Source: Saturnia japonica
Lineage: Eukaryota > Arthropoda > Insecta > Lepidoptera > Saturniidae
Assembly (NCBI GenBank): GCA_033032175.1
Contig: CM065310.1
Location: 1,798,001 to 1,862,000 of the forward strand
DNA: 64,000 nt
Direction of reading: 5' to 3'
Positions within the stretch are counted from its first letter, which is position 1. Every line of letters starts with the position of its first letter. Below are positions 9,772 through 41,204 of the stretch, one piece after another. Both the position numbers and the translations under genes were made by a program. Under the pieces are notes generated by a model, which was given only the letters and a program-made list of their open reading frames with translations, was not told the DNA's origin and ran no database searches.

Positions 9772-12700
9772 CTAAAGTTCCGTTTTAGCTTTAAGTTGAG
9801 CCACTAAACTTTTAAAGGCATCAATGCCTTTCTGGTTAGCTTCCTGGTAGCCCGGAGCAGTAGACTTAACAAGTGTAAACCATCTAGAAATAAATAAAAA
9901 CATTTAAAAAGTTTATTTAGATTTGATTTTTATATAACCGCTATAATGCTGCCCTTAGCATGGGTTTCATGTTTTTTTTTATAGCGTTTTATTGTATTTA
10001 AATTCTCCAATGAACCTGAGTGAAGGACAATATTGTAGTGAAACCATAATGTTATGGTTAAAAGCCACAGCCAAGTTAAAAATCTGTCGCCAAGTAACTA
10101 AAGGTGTGCTCCGGTAGCTGCTATTGAAAACTGGTATTCTTTCTAACCTCAGTGTGTTATCGTCTTTGGGTACAGTTTTACTCAACATCAGATGAGGGTG
10201 TCTATAGCCATACCTTCATGTTGTTAAAAAAGGTTCACAAGTAACACAAGCAAAATCATCATCAGCATCATCATTAATCATCAGCATTTATGCCGCAAAA
10301 CGGGAATTCTCGTGCTAGATTCCGAATGGTGCAGTTCATCACACGCATCAGCTCACGAGGTGTTCCAACTCAGTGCAACTATCAACAGCAACTTATTATG
10401 ACTATCCTCAGGATCCCTATCCTTTTGAGATTGGCTGTACATGCTTCAGTGATTACTTAAAATCAGGAGGAGCATGAATGCCTGTTTGGTACTTCATGAT
10501 ATAAAAAAACGAACGTAAATTATGATGTAGCATAACTACATCTACGTCTAGAACAACAACCTTGATTTTATACCCTATTGTCAAAATACACCAATAACAG
10601 TGGCTAAAAGAAGACTGGCGCTTAAGTAGAATATAATGTCCAATCTCTTATTGTAACAAAGGTCCATCGAATTTGTTTCTTCACTTTCATTTAAAGAAGA
10701 TACTATAATTTTATACTTACTTCTCGACGTTGGGGTAGCTGGATAGATCAATACCGGCAGCGTCGATTGTTGAAACAGTAGCTACCAAAGAGAGGTCGGC
10801 CAGAGTGAGTTTATCCCCCGCAGCGTACTTGTTTTCATTTCCTAAAAACGTTTCGAAAAAGACTAGACCTTCTTCGAGTTTCTTACGATCAGTTTCTTTT
10901 GCTTGTTGTCCGGCGAAAATTTGAGGGTACTAAAAGTATTAATAATTTAAATAAATACAAAGGTAACATTTGAGTACAAATTGTTAAAGTTACCAATGAA
11001 ACTCATTTACTCAGTCAAGATAACACCAGACGAAAGAAGTTACTTTCCATTAATAATACATCACAAAAAGAATTTAAAAATAATTATTAATTTAAATAAA
11101 AAACACGCTATAAAAACGCGCAGTTATGATCCCGTGACGTCTTCATTCATTTTATATGTAATTTTGTATGATAACAGTAACAAATGTGATAACTTATGCA
11201 AGAGTCTAATGTTCATATTTTCTGAATGGTGACGTTACATTGTCTAATCGGTGTTTCAAATCACGTGACTCACCGACCAAAAATATGAATTTTCCAAAGG
11301 GAAAATTAAATAAATAACCAATCACTTTTTCCACATTTGTATTGTTTAAGGCGTTTTATATATGCCAATATTACTCAATAATTTCCTTCAATTTTTAAAC
11401 ATACAGTCAACTAGCGGATTGGCCATTGCTTGTAAGAACAAACGATGACAGCATCGCATTAATAAAAATATAATTAAAGAAAACTACCTGACCCGTGTAA
11501 ATATTTCGCAAGATATAGAATACAAAACAACCAAACAGTCGTCATGTTAAAGAGATCGTTAATAGATGGCGCCTTGATATATTTTTATTAGCGTCAACAG
11601 ATGGCGTTGAAAATGAGATTTTTTTACTAATTAATCATTTAAGTGTCAACATTGAGGAACATAACCAATAATTATATTTAAATCATTAATTCTCACGAAG
11701 AATTAACGGAGATATAGCTAAAAGAACAGGGGTGTTTCACGTGCACAAAATCGCGGACGTAATATGTTGTAAGCGTGATTATTGCAAATACTGATTGTAT
11801 GTTATATAGGTACATTTCAACTGTCGCTTCACTTAGGGAAGAAGACAGGAACATGTATAATATGTATATGTTAATTTAGATCGAATTTCTACGGATAGGG
11901 AATCAGCCAGTTCGCGACTTAATTGCAACTACGGCAACAGGCCAAGCCGAGGTTCAGCCACTTTGGAACCCTTGAGCATGCTGCCACGTTTTCACGGCTG
12001 AGTGCCTTAAGCGCTCGCCCTTAAGTCACGGTGAAGCTGTAAAAGCCGTCTGAGGCTCCAGGGCCCTTACGGCTGACAGTATAGTCAATTCTAAAAAAAG
12101 CAATTCTATATCGGGAATTTGGACAATGAGTGCGGAATTGCCGATGTGAGATAAGATAATACAGTCAAACATGAGATATGATGTACCGGAGGTATAGTAG
12201 AGGTCAGGAATAGACTTTTTTTAATTTTGACGGCAATTTACACATAATTTCTTTTATCCTTATTTTATCTTTTCATAATACATATACTTATTTTGTTATT
12301 TTCGTGGTGTTCTTCTCAAAATAGTATGGACTCTGGGTGGACTTTGCTGGGTTATAGGGTACGACAATTCTTTTTGCTCCGGACGGATCGTCATGATGGT
12401 AGGGCTTATTCTAATACCCGCCTGGTTAACTACCACCCTCAAGTTGAAAATCTGTCGCTGAACTAATACGTGTGTTCCGGCAGCTGCACTTGAGAGCAAG
12501 TCTTCCACTAGGCTTAGGTCAGATGAGATGAGATTGCAGCCACAGCGCTAAACCTATAACGATAAAAGAAATGTTCATGTGGATACACTTACGAAATAGT
12601 CTGCGAATCGCGGATACAGCGTTCCCAAATCAAAGTCCAGTCTCTGGTCTACCAACGCCCTCGCTTGAGGATCTTTTGGGTATAGCTCGGTTTCCCCACC

Positions 12701-14406
12701 GTACTTATTAACGAGGTATCTACTGATAGCACGGGATTCCCATAAGGCAAAGCCATCGTCAACTATCGTTGGTACCGTATGTTGAGGATTTATCTGGAAT
12801 ATCCAATCATGTTCATTAATTTTTTTAATCCCTAGAACTAAATGAGGTTATTCATTAATAGTTTAGAGCCTCTAAGATGTGACGTAGACTGGCATGCGTG
12901 CCAGTGCGTGTTACCATTACAAAGAAAAAAAAAAAAAATGCCGACACAAATCAAATAACCTATTCATTGAATCCATTCCATTAAGTTCAAACACGGTATC
13001 TCTGCTGTAAGTTGGTGAGGAATTGGGAAGATTACAAATGATGATACAGCATCAGATCAAGCTCACCGCGTTCTTCTATACAATTAATAAAATTGAAGTG
13101 TCTGTTTGTAATGTCAAAATAACAGTTTTTTACTGAATGCATATGAAAGTATTAACGACATCTATAACAAAAAACCCATTTTCAAAATTTTTGTTTGTCT
13201 ATCTTTCTGTTTGTCTGTCTGTTTGTTCCGGGTAATCTCCGAAACGGTTGGACCTATGTTGACGGGACTTTCACTGGTAGATAGCTGATTTTATAGGGAG
13301 TAACTTAGGCTACTTTTATTTTAGAAACAGAATTAGGATTCCGCACAAATAAAAAAAAAGTCAAGGTGAATCAATTCGGCTGCATAAATGGATTACGCTG
13401 AGTAAACCATAAGAGATATAGCAAATTAATGTAGTATATAATTGTAGACATTAATAAGACCTACAAAAATGTCCGGGAGAGTACCTACATACATAGAGTA
13501 CACAATAAGCATTTTTGTCTTTAAAAAAGTAAAAGTAGCCTAAGTTACTTCCTATATCATCAGCTATCTATCAGTGAAAGTCCCGTCAAAATCGGTCCAA
13601 CCGTTTCGGAGATTACCCGGAACAAACGGACAGACAGACTGACAAAAATTTTAAAAATGGGCTTTTTGTTATAGGTATCTTATATACTTTCATATGCATT
13701 TAGCAAAAAACTGTTATTTTGACATTACAAACAGACACTTCAATTTTATTAATTGTATAAATGAAATTTAAAAATCAGAAACAAAAAATTCTTTATTCAA
13801 CTTAGGCCCAAGAAGGCACTCATGAGCGTTCAAATATCAAAATATCTCAGTTATCGAGAAGAACCAACGAGAAACTCGATTGGGTTTACCTTTTTTTTCA
13901 ATAGTATAAATGTAATACAATAATAATAACCATTTAAGTAATTAAGTGGGTGCACAGAGAGGGAGTTACTTCCAGACATAACTATCATTCACATAATGAT
14001 CCACTCTATAATAACCTTTTGACAATAAAACCAGATTGAGATGGTCCTTGAACTTATTGTCAGGTAAATCAGTAATGTGCTTCGGGATCTTGTCATAGAA
14101 CCTAACACTATTACCTAAAAAACTTTTATTAGTCTTACTAAGTCTAAAACACGGTACGACTAATTTATGTCTATTTAATTTTGTAGAATTAAAAACTATA
14201 CTGTTCTTTCAAAAAATCTAGCTTAATAATATCTAGGTATTTAGTATAAATATAGAATAGGTCACCTTTAAGAAATCAGGTTTCAAATGTTCACCCTCTT
14301 CCAAGTTAAGTAGATTTGGATTGAGGTGTACGTTCAGTGCTGCGGCGACCAGGAGCACGAGGCGGCATGGAGGCGACCCCGGAGTGTAATACAAATCAAT
14401 CGACAT
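9772..14406 (-). CDS. Glutathione S-transferase, delta class, paralogue (4 coding exons, 220 aa)
   Basis: Second cytosolic delta-class GST, on the - strand. Coding exons in transcript order: 14406-14266, 12793-12593, 10929-10721, 9883-9772 (141+201+209+112 = 663 nt); phases 0, 0, 2 as in the neighbour. It shows [13 protein letters not shown] (likely catalytic serine at residue 11), [20 protein letters not shown], the domain-linker region [16 protein letters not shown], and [17 protein letters not shown]. The ATG at 14404-14406 is chosen because MSIDLYY matches the family N-terminus; the upstream ATG at 14442 lies in an intron. A non-coding first exon is likely: donor AAA|GTAAGTA with exon edge at 14505, and acceptor GTATAG before 14414, giving a 5' UTR intron. 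Introns are filled with SINEs, a fold-back repeat and LINE debris. No frame disruptions. Confidence 0.93.
10010..10210 (+). repeat. SINE family A, degenerate copy
   Basis: Shares AAAATCTGTCGCCAAGTAAC, GGTGTGCTCCGGTAGCTGCT and TCTAACCTCAGTGTG-like blocks with the SINE A body, but the tRNA-like head is eroded. It lies in intron 3 of the - strand GST. A short CATCAT-rich stretch follows at about 10255-10290. Confidence 0.5.
11915..12092 (+). repeat. SINE-like repeat family C, best copy
   Basis: Contains CACGGCTGAGTGCCTTAAG, CGCTCGCCCTTAAGTCACGG, TGAAGCTGTAAAAGCCGTCT and CAGGGCCCTTACGGCTGACA. These blocks recur in the same order at 15925-16065 and, reversed, at 573-663. Lies in intron 2 of the - strand GST. 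Confidence 0.6.
12310..12575 (+). repeat. SINE family A, copy
   Basis: Body of the family: CCACCCTCAAGTTGAAAATC, CTGTCGCTGAACTAATACG, TCCGGCAGCTGCACTTGAGA and CTTCCACTAGGCTTAGGTC, ending ACCTATAACGATAAAAGAAA as in the 5840-6135 copy. The tRNA-like head is weak. It lies 18 bp from the 3' edge of exon 2 of the - strand GST (12593). Confidence 0.6.
13077..13759. repeat. Large inverted repeat (about 240-bp arms) of a dispersed lepidopteran element
   Basis: Left arm 13077-13324 (CAATTAATAAAATTGAAGTG ... AGTAACTTAGGCTACTTTTA) and right arm 13523-13759 (AAAAGTAGCCTAAGTTACTT ... CACTTCAATTTTATTAATTG) are reverse complements with a roughly 200-bp spacer. The arm plus spacer also matches single copies at 56880-57352 and, in part, 23877-24029, whose 3' ends read GCGGGCACAGCTAG. 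This copy is therefore a fold-back rearrangement of the 5' part of that element. It lies in intron 1 of the - strand GST. Confidence 0.75.
13930..14220 (-). mobile_element. LINE 3' fragment (ORF C-terminus)
   Basis: Reverse strand reads a LINE ORF tail: [20 protein letters not shown], then [27 protein letters not shown] and [20 protein letters not shown] before a stop. The same tail recurs, more decayed, at 18775-19030 on the + strand. Lies in intron 1 of the - strand GST. Confidence 0.65.
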
Positions 14407-14519
14407 AATGGACTCTATACACATTATAAAAATAATAAACACGATTATATTATGTATTATAATTAAAATTATTTAATGAGATAGGTATTTAAATAGGTAC
14501 TTACTTTGTTTAGACTACG

Positions 14520-15515
14520 AAAGACACGATCGATTTAACAGTGAACACGTTAGATAATAAAAATTAAAAATCCAAATGGCGGCCGGTTAACCTTGTAAGT
14601 TCGCCGGTGTGTACACAGCTGAATTGAATCACAGACTATTGAATTAAATTGTGTCGTGTTGCTTTATTATTATCCGACCAAGTTACGTACGTACCTACTC
14701 GGTTTGATAACAATAGATAACAGTTACCTACCACTTCTGATCAGGCGCGGATCTAAGGGTCACAAAGGTCATGACCCCCTTCGCCCTACAAAGAAACTAA
14801 ATGTAATTTTCAACCATCATATAAAAATCTTTTTTTATGTGTTCGATGCTTGAACGTATTGTAATAATGTATGACCTTATCCAACTTGCATAATACGGTG
14901 AAAGTAGCTGAATCAAGGAAATGTTCATTAATACCTATCCAGTCGCTGGCGATAAACACTTTTGTCGGTTGGCGGCCATCACTGGACTCACACGAAAACG
15001 TGTTTACTCGAAGTCAATACCTCGCCCTAATCCTCTTTAAAGGTGTGGGGTGGGGTTACTTGCGCGATCAGCTCGCGTCAGTATATGACGTAACTGTGTA
15101 TATAACTGGATCCGCGCAGTTCTTAACACACGGTAGTTTACACGATGCATTTAACATGCGCAAGTTACCTTCGCCGTCCTTGTACAAGCAAACTTACTCT
15201 AGATCCGCTCTGACTATGACTTAGTAATACTAAATTACTAATAACTAATAATATTTTTTTGTTATGAAATACGTAGGTATAGCTCTGCGAATGAACAGTT
15301 ATCACGATATCTTTTCACGCATCTCACAAATGTTGTGTGAGAAAGATTTAGGTACCTATCATAAATGTTTGATTAGTCAAATTATTTAAGATATTTAGAG
15401 AATGGAATGCTGTTAGCTCGGCTTAAGACTTGATTTAACCCTAAGTACATTGTGATGTGATTGTGATAGGTCAACGTTTTTGTATTTATTCAAATCATAA
15501 TAAATTGTTTAAACC
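14520..15515. other. Intergenic stretch, nothing recognised
   Basis: Upstream of the - strand GST. Sparse ORFs of 60-120 codons, none with recognisable motifs or codon bias. The GST promoter presumably lies in the first few hundred bases above 14505, but I see no element that I can name. Confidence 0.4.
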
Positions 15516-15519
15516 GATA

Positions 15520-16065
15520 AGAGTTTCTTACAGACTCTTCTCAGTGACTGGGGTGTTTTCCGAATCGTTAATAGTGTTGTAAAGTACGTAAGTGCCTTCT
15601 TAGACTATTGCTGGAAATTTGTAATAAAATTGTGGTCATATTTTTTAGTTGCTGGTGGTACCCAAAAACTAACTAAAAAGATGTCCGTACAAAGAATTAT
15701 GAATGTACCTATCGTAAAAGTTTGGTTTGTTTACGAAATAATAGTGTTTTGTCATTGTTGTGTTTGATAACATAAATAAAATAAAAAAATCTTCATAATT
15801 TTATTTACCACACCAATTTTAAATTCGAAATATACAACCATGAATAGAAAAAATTATGACCTTTATTTTTGGAAATTGCATTGCACACATATTTTGAGTG
15901 ACCACTGCAGGCTTTACACATCTAGATAGCCAGTTACAACTACGGCACCCTTGAGTATGTTACCACGCTTTCGTGACTGAGTGCCTTAAGCGCTCGCCTC
16001 CAAGCCACGGTGAAGCTGTAAAATCCGTCTAAAGTTCCAGGGCTCTTATAGCTTACAGTAAAAAA
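15520..16065 (+). repeat. Repeat pair: LINE 3' UTR piece and SINE-like family C
   Basis: About 15540-15620 (CTGGGGTGTTTTCCGAATCG, GTAAGTGCCTTCTTAG) resembles about 19085-19145, which follows a LINE ORF tail there. At 15925-16065 lies a family C copy with GACTGAGTGCCTTAAGCGC, CACGGTGAAGCTGTAAAATC and CCAGGGCTCTTATAGC. The rest, to about 17320, contains no recognised feature. Confidence 0.5.
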
Positions 16066-17321
16066 ATCTAGACACTGGCGTAGTTAACAGAAGACGGCCT
16101 ACCCCAGATACGTCTCGTTTGGGGAACAATAGAAAGAAGTAAGTTAATGTAAAGAAAACACTCAAAAAAGTGATCCATTTGGGATACACTCACATATTTT
16201 ACCTTATCCGCTCTAACCGCTCCAAAAAGCGTGATTTAAAATGCTAGTTAGGAATGGCACTGCATTTAGAATCTTTAAACTGAAAATAACTATGTACTTA
16301 CTCATTTCATATTAATTAATTTACATAAGTTTAAATCGGAACGATACGTATGTCCAATATTAGCCAGATGTCTGTTACGGGGTGGATTTTTGACGATTTT
16401 GGCAGATGCCTCAACCGTGGTCCGTTGTTGCTACAGGTAAACTCTATTCGAGAAACTGTCCGTAACTTTTTTTAGACATTTTTAGAGTACAGTTAGAAAG
16501 AAAATGGTCATTTTACGCAAAAAAAAAAATCATCATTACAATCGATCGAATATTCGTTAAAAGTAATAATGTATGAGAGTAAAGTCCTTAACCTACTAGA
16601 AAAGTCGGAACTTGCAAAAATCTTTTTCCATACTTACATTTCGTAGGAAATCATTGTGATTTCGATAAACTGCTTTTACGGTCCCATTGAAAAATCTACC
16701 CGTATACCTCCTTAAATGTATAATAATATTTATGTATTTAAAGGGTGTCGAATTTCATAATTAAAGTAGGTAATACTAATACGCCCAAACCTACCTTCAC
16801 TTGCACGTGGTGCACCCTGGTAATTAAAGAACAAGGAAACGGCAATAGCGGGGTGGTAGAACTATTTCACCAGACTAGGTCGCGGCCACCATGTATGTGG
16901 TGAAAAATTCGTCATAGTAACCTGTGCATATCTTGTTATGAATGCAGCCGGAATGACAGCGGTGACCGTCGACGAATTACGATCTCTTGGTGGTCACCGT
17001 TCTGTTAAGATTGTACTGTGCTACTATAAAAAAGCCACCACCTAGTAACTAGACAACCAACCCAAAATAAAACATGATCATCTGAACAGTCGTTTAAAAC
17101 TATCCGTACATGGACACTATGAAGACATCCTAGTAAGTTACTGTAATTCTTAAATTTAATATAAATAGATCTGCAACTCGAAAGAGAATAGTATACATTT
17201 GTGACAGAACGAGATAGGAATACGTGAGCATTTTTGTGTGCGCTATCGCTATGAATTTTTTTATCAAAAAACAAATCCCACTTCTAATGCAAAATCTAAT
17301 GTTTTAAAGTGTGATTTAATA

Positions 17322-18589
17322 TTAGGTCTTTACCTATGAAATTGCCGTTCTGTATGAAAAAATTTAAACGAATTTTTTTCATGTATTTTTTATTTGTATT
17401 AATCGAAGTAATCACCCATGCAACCAATGTATCTTTGCCAGTGCAGTGGCAGTTTATTGATGCCCTTCTTAAAGAAATCAGCTGGACGGGAGGCAACAAA
17501 TTCTTCAAAGGCATTTTGTGGGTATTGAATTTTTTTCCCGCCAAGGAGTTATCCAAATTCTGGAAAAAGTAGTAGTCTGTAGGCGCAAGGTATAGTGAGT
17601 AGGGCGGAGGACGGAGAACTTCCAACCCCAGTTCTTGCAACTTGGAGACCGTCTGCTGGGCAGTATGAGGTCGCGCGTTGTCGTGCAGGAGCAGCGGAGA
17701 CGAGCGATTGACCAATGCTGGTTGGAGATGTGCCAGCTTCTCCATCTTGTGTTCAGTTCTTCACAGTATACATCTGCAGTAATGCTCACCCCGTTTGGTA
17801 AGATGCTGTGATGAATCACACCGGCGCTAGACCACCAAACAGTGACCATCACTTTTCTAGGGGTAAGTTTTCGTTTAGGGCATTGTTTAAGTGCTGAACC
17901 AGGATCCAACCAACTTGCTGAGCGCTTGCGGTTATCAAACAGAATCCATTTTTCATCGCAGGTAACAATGCGGTTCAAAATTCCTTCATTTGTGTGTCTG
18001 TTGAGCAGTGCAAGGCACGTCTCGACGCGTACTTCGCGCTGGCGATCATTGAGTTCGTGGGGCACCCATTTGTCAAGCTTTTTTACCTTACAATTTGACG
18101 CAAATGGGCCAATATTGTTTTGACGCTAACGTCGAAAGCTGCTGCTAATTCAGCCGCACATTGTGTATCATCAGCTTCCACAATCGCCTTTAATTCGTTA
18201 TTGTCGACCAAAGTCTTCGAACGACCGCGAGGTTCATTTTTCAGGTCGAAATTCCCAGAACGGAAGCGAGCAAACAGGTGGTGCGTTGGTTTGTAGTGTT
18301 AGCTCCGTAAACGTCGTTGATGTTGCGTGCCGCTTGTGCCGCGTTGCTGCCACGACGGTACTCATATTCCATAATTACTCGAATTTTTAACGTATCCATG
18401 ATGACAAAAAAGATTGAAATGCGATGAAAATGTAACACTAATCAATAAACAAATGACTACTTTTGGAAAAAGAATTCCATGTTTTTAAAATACAATTAAT
18501 TTGAAATTATAATTCTTAGCCAAACAAAAATTATTTTGATTTGAAATGGCCAGTACTGCAGAACAGCAATTTCATAGGTGAAGACCTAT
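17322..18589 (-). mobile_element. Mariner element (DD34D), nearly full length, frameshifted transposase
   Basis: Ends are inverted repeats: left TTAGGTCTTTACCTATGAAA..., right reverse complement ATAGGTCTTCACCTATGAAA..., about 29 bp with 2 mismatches, flanked by TA dinucleotides (17320-17321, 18590-18591); length 1268 bp is normal for mariner. Transposase on the - strand: N-terminal MDTLKIRVIMEYEYRRGSN (from about 18399), then HELNDRQR, VTCDEKWILF (first D), HDNARPHTAQ (second D) and APTDYYFFQ (third D), with exactly 34 residues between the last two. At least two frame changes (between 18241 and 18065, and near 17745) make it inactive. A truncated relative lies at 52425-52674. Confidence 0.9.
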
Positions 18590-18774
18590 TATTTAGTAGA
18601 CGTGTTCAATTGTGGTTATGTGTACTATAACTGGATGTAACTGAACTCATACAATAAAGAAATGAAAAAAAAAAAAATACGCACACGTATAAAATAATTT
18701 TTTTATTTAATATCTTGACTTTAACCTCCCACTACAATCTACATCGTCGATAATTTAACGTATATTCCTAAAAA

Positions 18775-19150
18775 CTTTGGCAGGCTTGATTTTGCAGTTT
18801 TTAATACTACAAATAGACATAAGTTAGCCGTACCTACGGTGTTTTGGACTTGGTAAGTCTAATGAGTTTTCTAAGTAATATTGTCAGGTTCTATATTAAG
18901 ACCCCGAAGACATTACTGATTTGCCAGATAAGTTCAAGCGGGCTTTTACTGTCAAAAGGTTATTAAAGGGTGGATCATTTGCACGATAGTGACGTCTGGA
19001 AGCGACTCCATCTCGGTGTGTCCACTAAATAACTGTGAATATTTTTGTAACAGTTGAAAAAAAAACCATCGGAATTCTTATCGATGGCTGGGATATTTTC
19101 AGAATCGATAGTAGTGTTTTGACATTTATTAGTGCTTTCTTAGGCCCTAA
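18775..19150 (+). repeat. LINE 3' end, decayed
   Basis: Nucleotide match to the LINE tail at 13930-14220 in opposite orientation (AATAGACATAAGTTAGCCGT, CATTACTGATTTGCC, TTGTCAAAAGG-like and GTGGATCATTT blocks), followed by the 3' UTR piece also seen at 15540-15620. No open frame remains. Confidence 0.5.
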
Positions 19151-19299
19151 ATTGAATATGACTATTTCTTTATATTGAATCCGTTTTTGTCGTCTTATTC
19201 ATCCTATTGCCGATCTATACTCTAAATTGTGATTTCATTTAACAACGAATAAAAAACAGATTATTTTTGACAAAAAAATAAAACCACTTTAATGATTTC

Positions 19300-19500
19300 G
19301 AGGAGTTTACCGTGGTGTATCTTCGAAATTAAAATGGGTACCCTTGAGGTACCCCTTTCCAACGAAAAAAGAATCATCTAAATAGGTTCATACACAAAGA
19401 AAGTATGGCTGAACGAACATCAATAAAAAAAATATACCGAATATATAACATTCGAATTCAGTAACCTCCCCTCCACCTTTTCTGAAGTCGGTTAAAAATG
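19300..19500 (+). repeat. Dispersed repeat R3 (ends TGAAGTCGGTTAAAAA)
   Basis: Blocks GTGTATCTTCGAAATTAAAA, TACCCCTTTCCAACGAAAAA, AAGTATGGCTGAACG and CTGAAGTCGGTTAAAAA. Copies at 36000-36190 (+) and 54285-54475 (-), with a partial one at 34300-34390. Short, non-coding and common in lepidopteran DNA. Class not determined. Confidence 0.5.
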
Positions 19501-19534
19501 ACAAAATCAAAACACCAAAAAATTTACATTATAT

Positions 19535-21187
19535 TTTATTATCTTTGTCTTTAATAAAGTAATTACAGATAGGCACTAATAAAAAATAACCATGCATATT
19601 TAAGACCATAATACAATATATCTTAGATACAACGTACAACGCATCCAAACTCCTTGACAGAAATAACACCAACGCGACGCTATTAACGTTATTGCTAACC
19701 GTTACGTTATAATAACAGTTATTTCGATGGCACGGAGGCGAATCCTGCCGAGTATCGTTCCACGATTGTTTCCTCAACGTATCATCATATAAACCAACCT
19801 ATCAACAAGAGGGTAAGATAAACAATAGAAGCTTTTAAAATCCGCCATGTCCCCCACAGAAGGCACGTAATATCCGGTAAAGGAAAAAAATAAAACAATA
19901 TTCACTTTTAAAAAAGCTATTACATATAATATACTTATATTCAAAAAACTAACAGCTAGTTATAAGAAACGTTATTTTTAAATGAAGCTATATAAATCGT
20001 GTGCTATTCATTTATTCAACCGGCGTCCGCTACCGACCGGAATTATATTTATTGCTTTTTTTTTTCAATTACAAAACATGATATACCGTTACATTGTTAT
20101 TTTACAGCGAAATCAGTTCTCATTTGTAACGAAAACGGACATCCAATTTTCAAGTTAATCCATGTCAATTAACAATTTAAATAAATATATAGTAATAACA
20201 TATGAAATTATCTACTAAATTGAAATAAAAACGTTTCAATTCTCTAAATACAAAAAAAAAATAGATTATCTCAAGATATAAATTACACAGGTTTTAAGTG
20301 AATAACTCTAGAAGCGCCAAATGAATATACAATGTGCTTTTTCCTACAATCGAAGCATGTTTGTTTATTTATCATATCGTGTTTTTCATTGAAAGTTTTA
20401 TTACACAAAGCTATCTACAAGAGCCACTTACTTACCTTTCCACAGTTTTGAATTCGACTTGCGTTCCACACGGGCGATGCTATGCTATAACACACTAGGC
20501 GAAGTATATACAGGGTGCTTGTACCAATTCAAAAGCTAAGTTTTTTGTCACATTACCACATGTGAATAACATCGAGAAATTAACACATTTATACTATATT
20601 GCTACGTGTAGTGTAAATGACTGTGATCCGAGTATCAAAATGATTTAGTTAAGCTGAAAAAAGGAAAGATTTATACCGACTTAAGCGCTTTAGAAAGAAA
20701 CAACGTAAATATGTTTTTCATTAAGGATTTAGTTTCTTTGAAAATTATAGAAAAAACATTTTAGACTTATAATAAAATATACCATTTAACAAGTTTCCTA
20801 GTAAATGGCATACGTATTATAAATTAAGTTAATGCCCTACAGTATCAAGCACGTTGTATATACAATCATTGGTAAATAATCCAGTATTAAACAATTATAC
20901 ACAGCCGTTCTTATAGAATATATATAAAGATATAGCAGCATCGCTTCGCCCATGTAGCACAACATGTGTCGCCAGACGAAAATAATATCTGCCGCGGTCA
21001 TAGACAACAGATTAAATGATTACCACAGTCTATAAATATGCTTCAACTGGACAGATTATTTCTAAACTGGCAAAAAAATGTGTTTTTAATGACTACTTCT
21101 GTCTGGGAATGATTTGTAATGATGCATTTTAGTAGTATTCCAGCCATTTTGACTCTCTCGCTTTAGCTCTAACGACAACTGGACATC
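19535..21187 (-). other. Predicted 3'-terminal exon of Rab11 (3' UTR)
   Basis: On the - strand a strong acceptor (TATTATTTTCCTTACAG) ends at 21188, and a strong donor (GAT|GTAAGTGCTG) lies at 22217, 151 nt after the Rab11 stop codon. Joining them gives a 3' UTR intron of 1030 bp and a terminal exon starting at 21187. An AATAAA on the - strand at 19540-19535 could be its poly(A) signal; earlier AATAAA candidates exist near 20010-20360. The stretch is unusually free of recognised repeats, which fits a UTR. Inferred from splice signals only. Confidence 0.45.
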
Positions 21188-21411
21188 CTGTAAGGAAAAT
21201 AATATATAATTAATCTCTATATCTTGTTTTCTTGAGTAGCACTAGTCTTTTAAAAAGTCACTGATGATGATCCCGTTTCTGATATATTTGGTAAATTTTA
21301 TTGTCATGGCTTACTAACTTTTAATGTATATTCGATGTAGTGTATTGACTTCGTCCTAAGCGCATAAGACAGTGTGTTACATACAAACTTTACTATTTGT
21401 TTTATTTATTA

Positions 21412-21655
21412 CTAGCTGTGCCCCACGGTCTCACCCGTGTTAATTGCATACGGCAAACATAGCTAAGGCACCCGTGACGGCAATTTTTATACATTGTTTT
21501 TTTTTTTTATTATTATAATATAGCCTATGTTACTCGCAGATACTGTAGCTTTATATTGGCGAAACAATTTTTAAAATCAGTCCAGTAGTTTTTGAGTTTA
21601 TTCATTACAAACAAAAAATCAAATCTTTACTCTTTATAATATTGGTATAATGGTA
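21412..21655 (-). repeat. Helitron-like non-autonomous element, short
   Basis: On the - strand it ends ...GTGGGGCACAGCTAG followed by T, with the other end near TATACCAATATTATAAAG. This is the same terminal architecture as 33229-33450 and 50386-50696. It lies in the proposed 3' UTR intron of Rab11. The class is an inference from termini. Confidence 0.45.
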
Positions 21656-22368
21656 TTGGATATCGGTATCGATATCGCCGATTATTCAATACAATTATCA
21701 ATATCGATAACATGCCGAGAAGATTTATGTATCGTGACATCCCTACATAAAACCAACTTCCACTTAAGGTTATGCCACATCTGTAAAATAAAAATTAAAC
21801 ACCTGTCATGCAACTTTTGTTATGTATGAACATAGTATAGTAAGCACACGAGTTGAATGCAGAGTTAGGAAATTCGATAGTGCTGTGACCTAATTATAAT
21901 TATTGCTGTCGATAAATTTCAATGTTGTTTAAGTTTAACTTTTACATCTTGGTTAACAATAAAAAAACAAACTATTAACTTTTCAAACTGTTATCATTTA
22001 TTTCACACAGATAAATCAAACTGAAAAAATATCTCTGAAATTTAATCATTTTTGGCATTTCCCGTTTTTGACAATGAATTAATAAATTGTTTTTATTTTT
22101 CTACAGAAGTTAATAATGGACTCAGTTCAGTCATTTTAAAAAAAAATTACACGGGGCCACAACTTGAGTATTAATGGGATCAGTAATCGTATAATAATTG
22201 TCAAAGACAGCACTTACATCACTACAGTACAGGCGCGTGAGGCGAGACGTGTAGAAGGCGGGGAGAGATGCTCCCGCTCTACACCTCAGGCCCCGACTGC
22301 ATTCAACTCGCGCGCTTATTATACACAAATTTTGTTATTAGTACTAACGGTGGCGAGCGATGACACGG

Positions 22369-41204
<18,836 letters not shown>

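Noticed and set aside
10981..11232. 83-codon + strand ORF in a GST intron
   Set aside because: AT-rich Lys/Ile/Asn composition, antisense in an intron, no motif.
14871..15224. 117-codon ORF upstream of the - strand GST
   Set aside because: No recognisable domain, no splice or codon support; could be a gene fragment but nothing supports it.
16780..17020. Possible coding remnant on the - strand (short frame with RVHHVQVKVGLG-like residues)
   Set aside because: Too short and interrupted to assign; left as unrecognised sequence.
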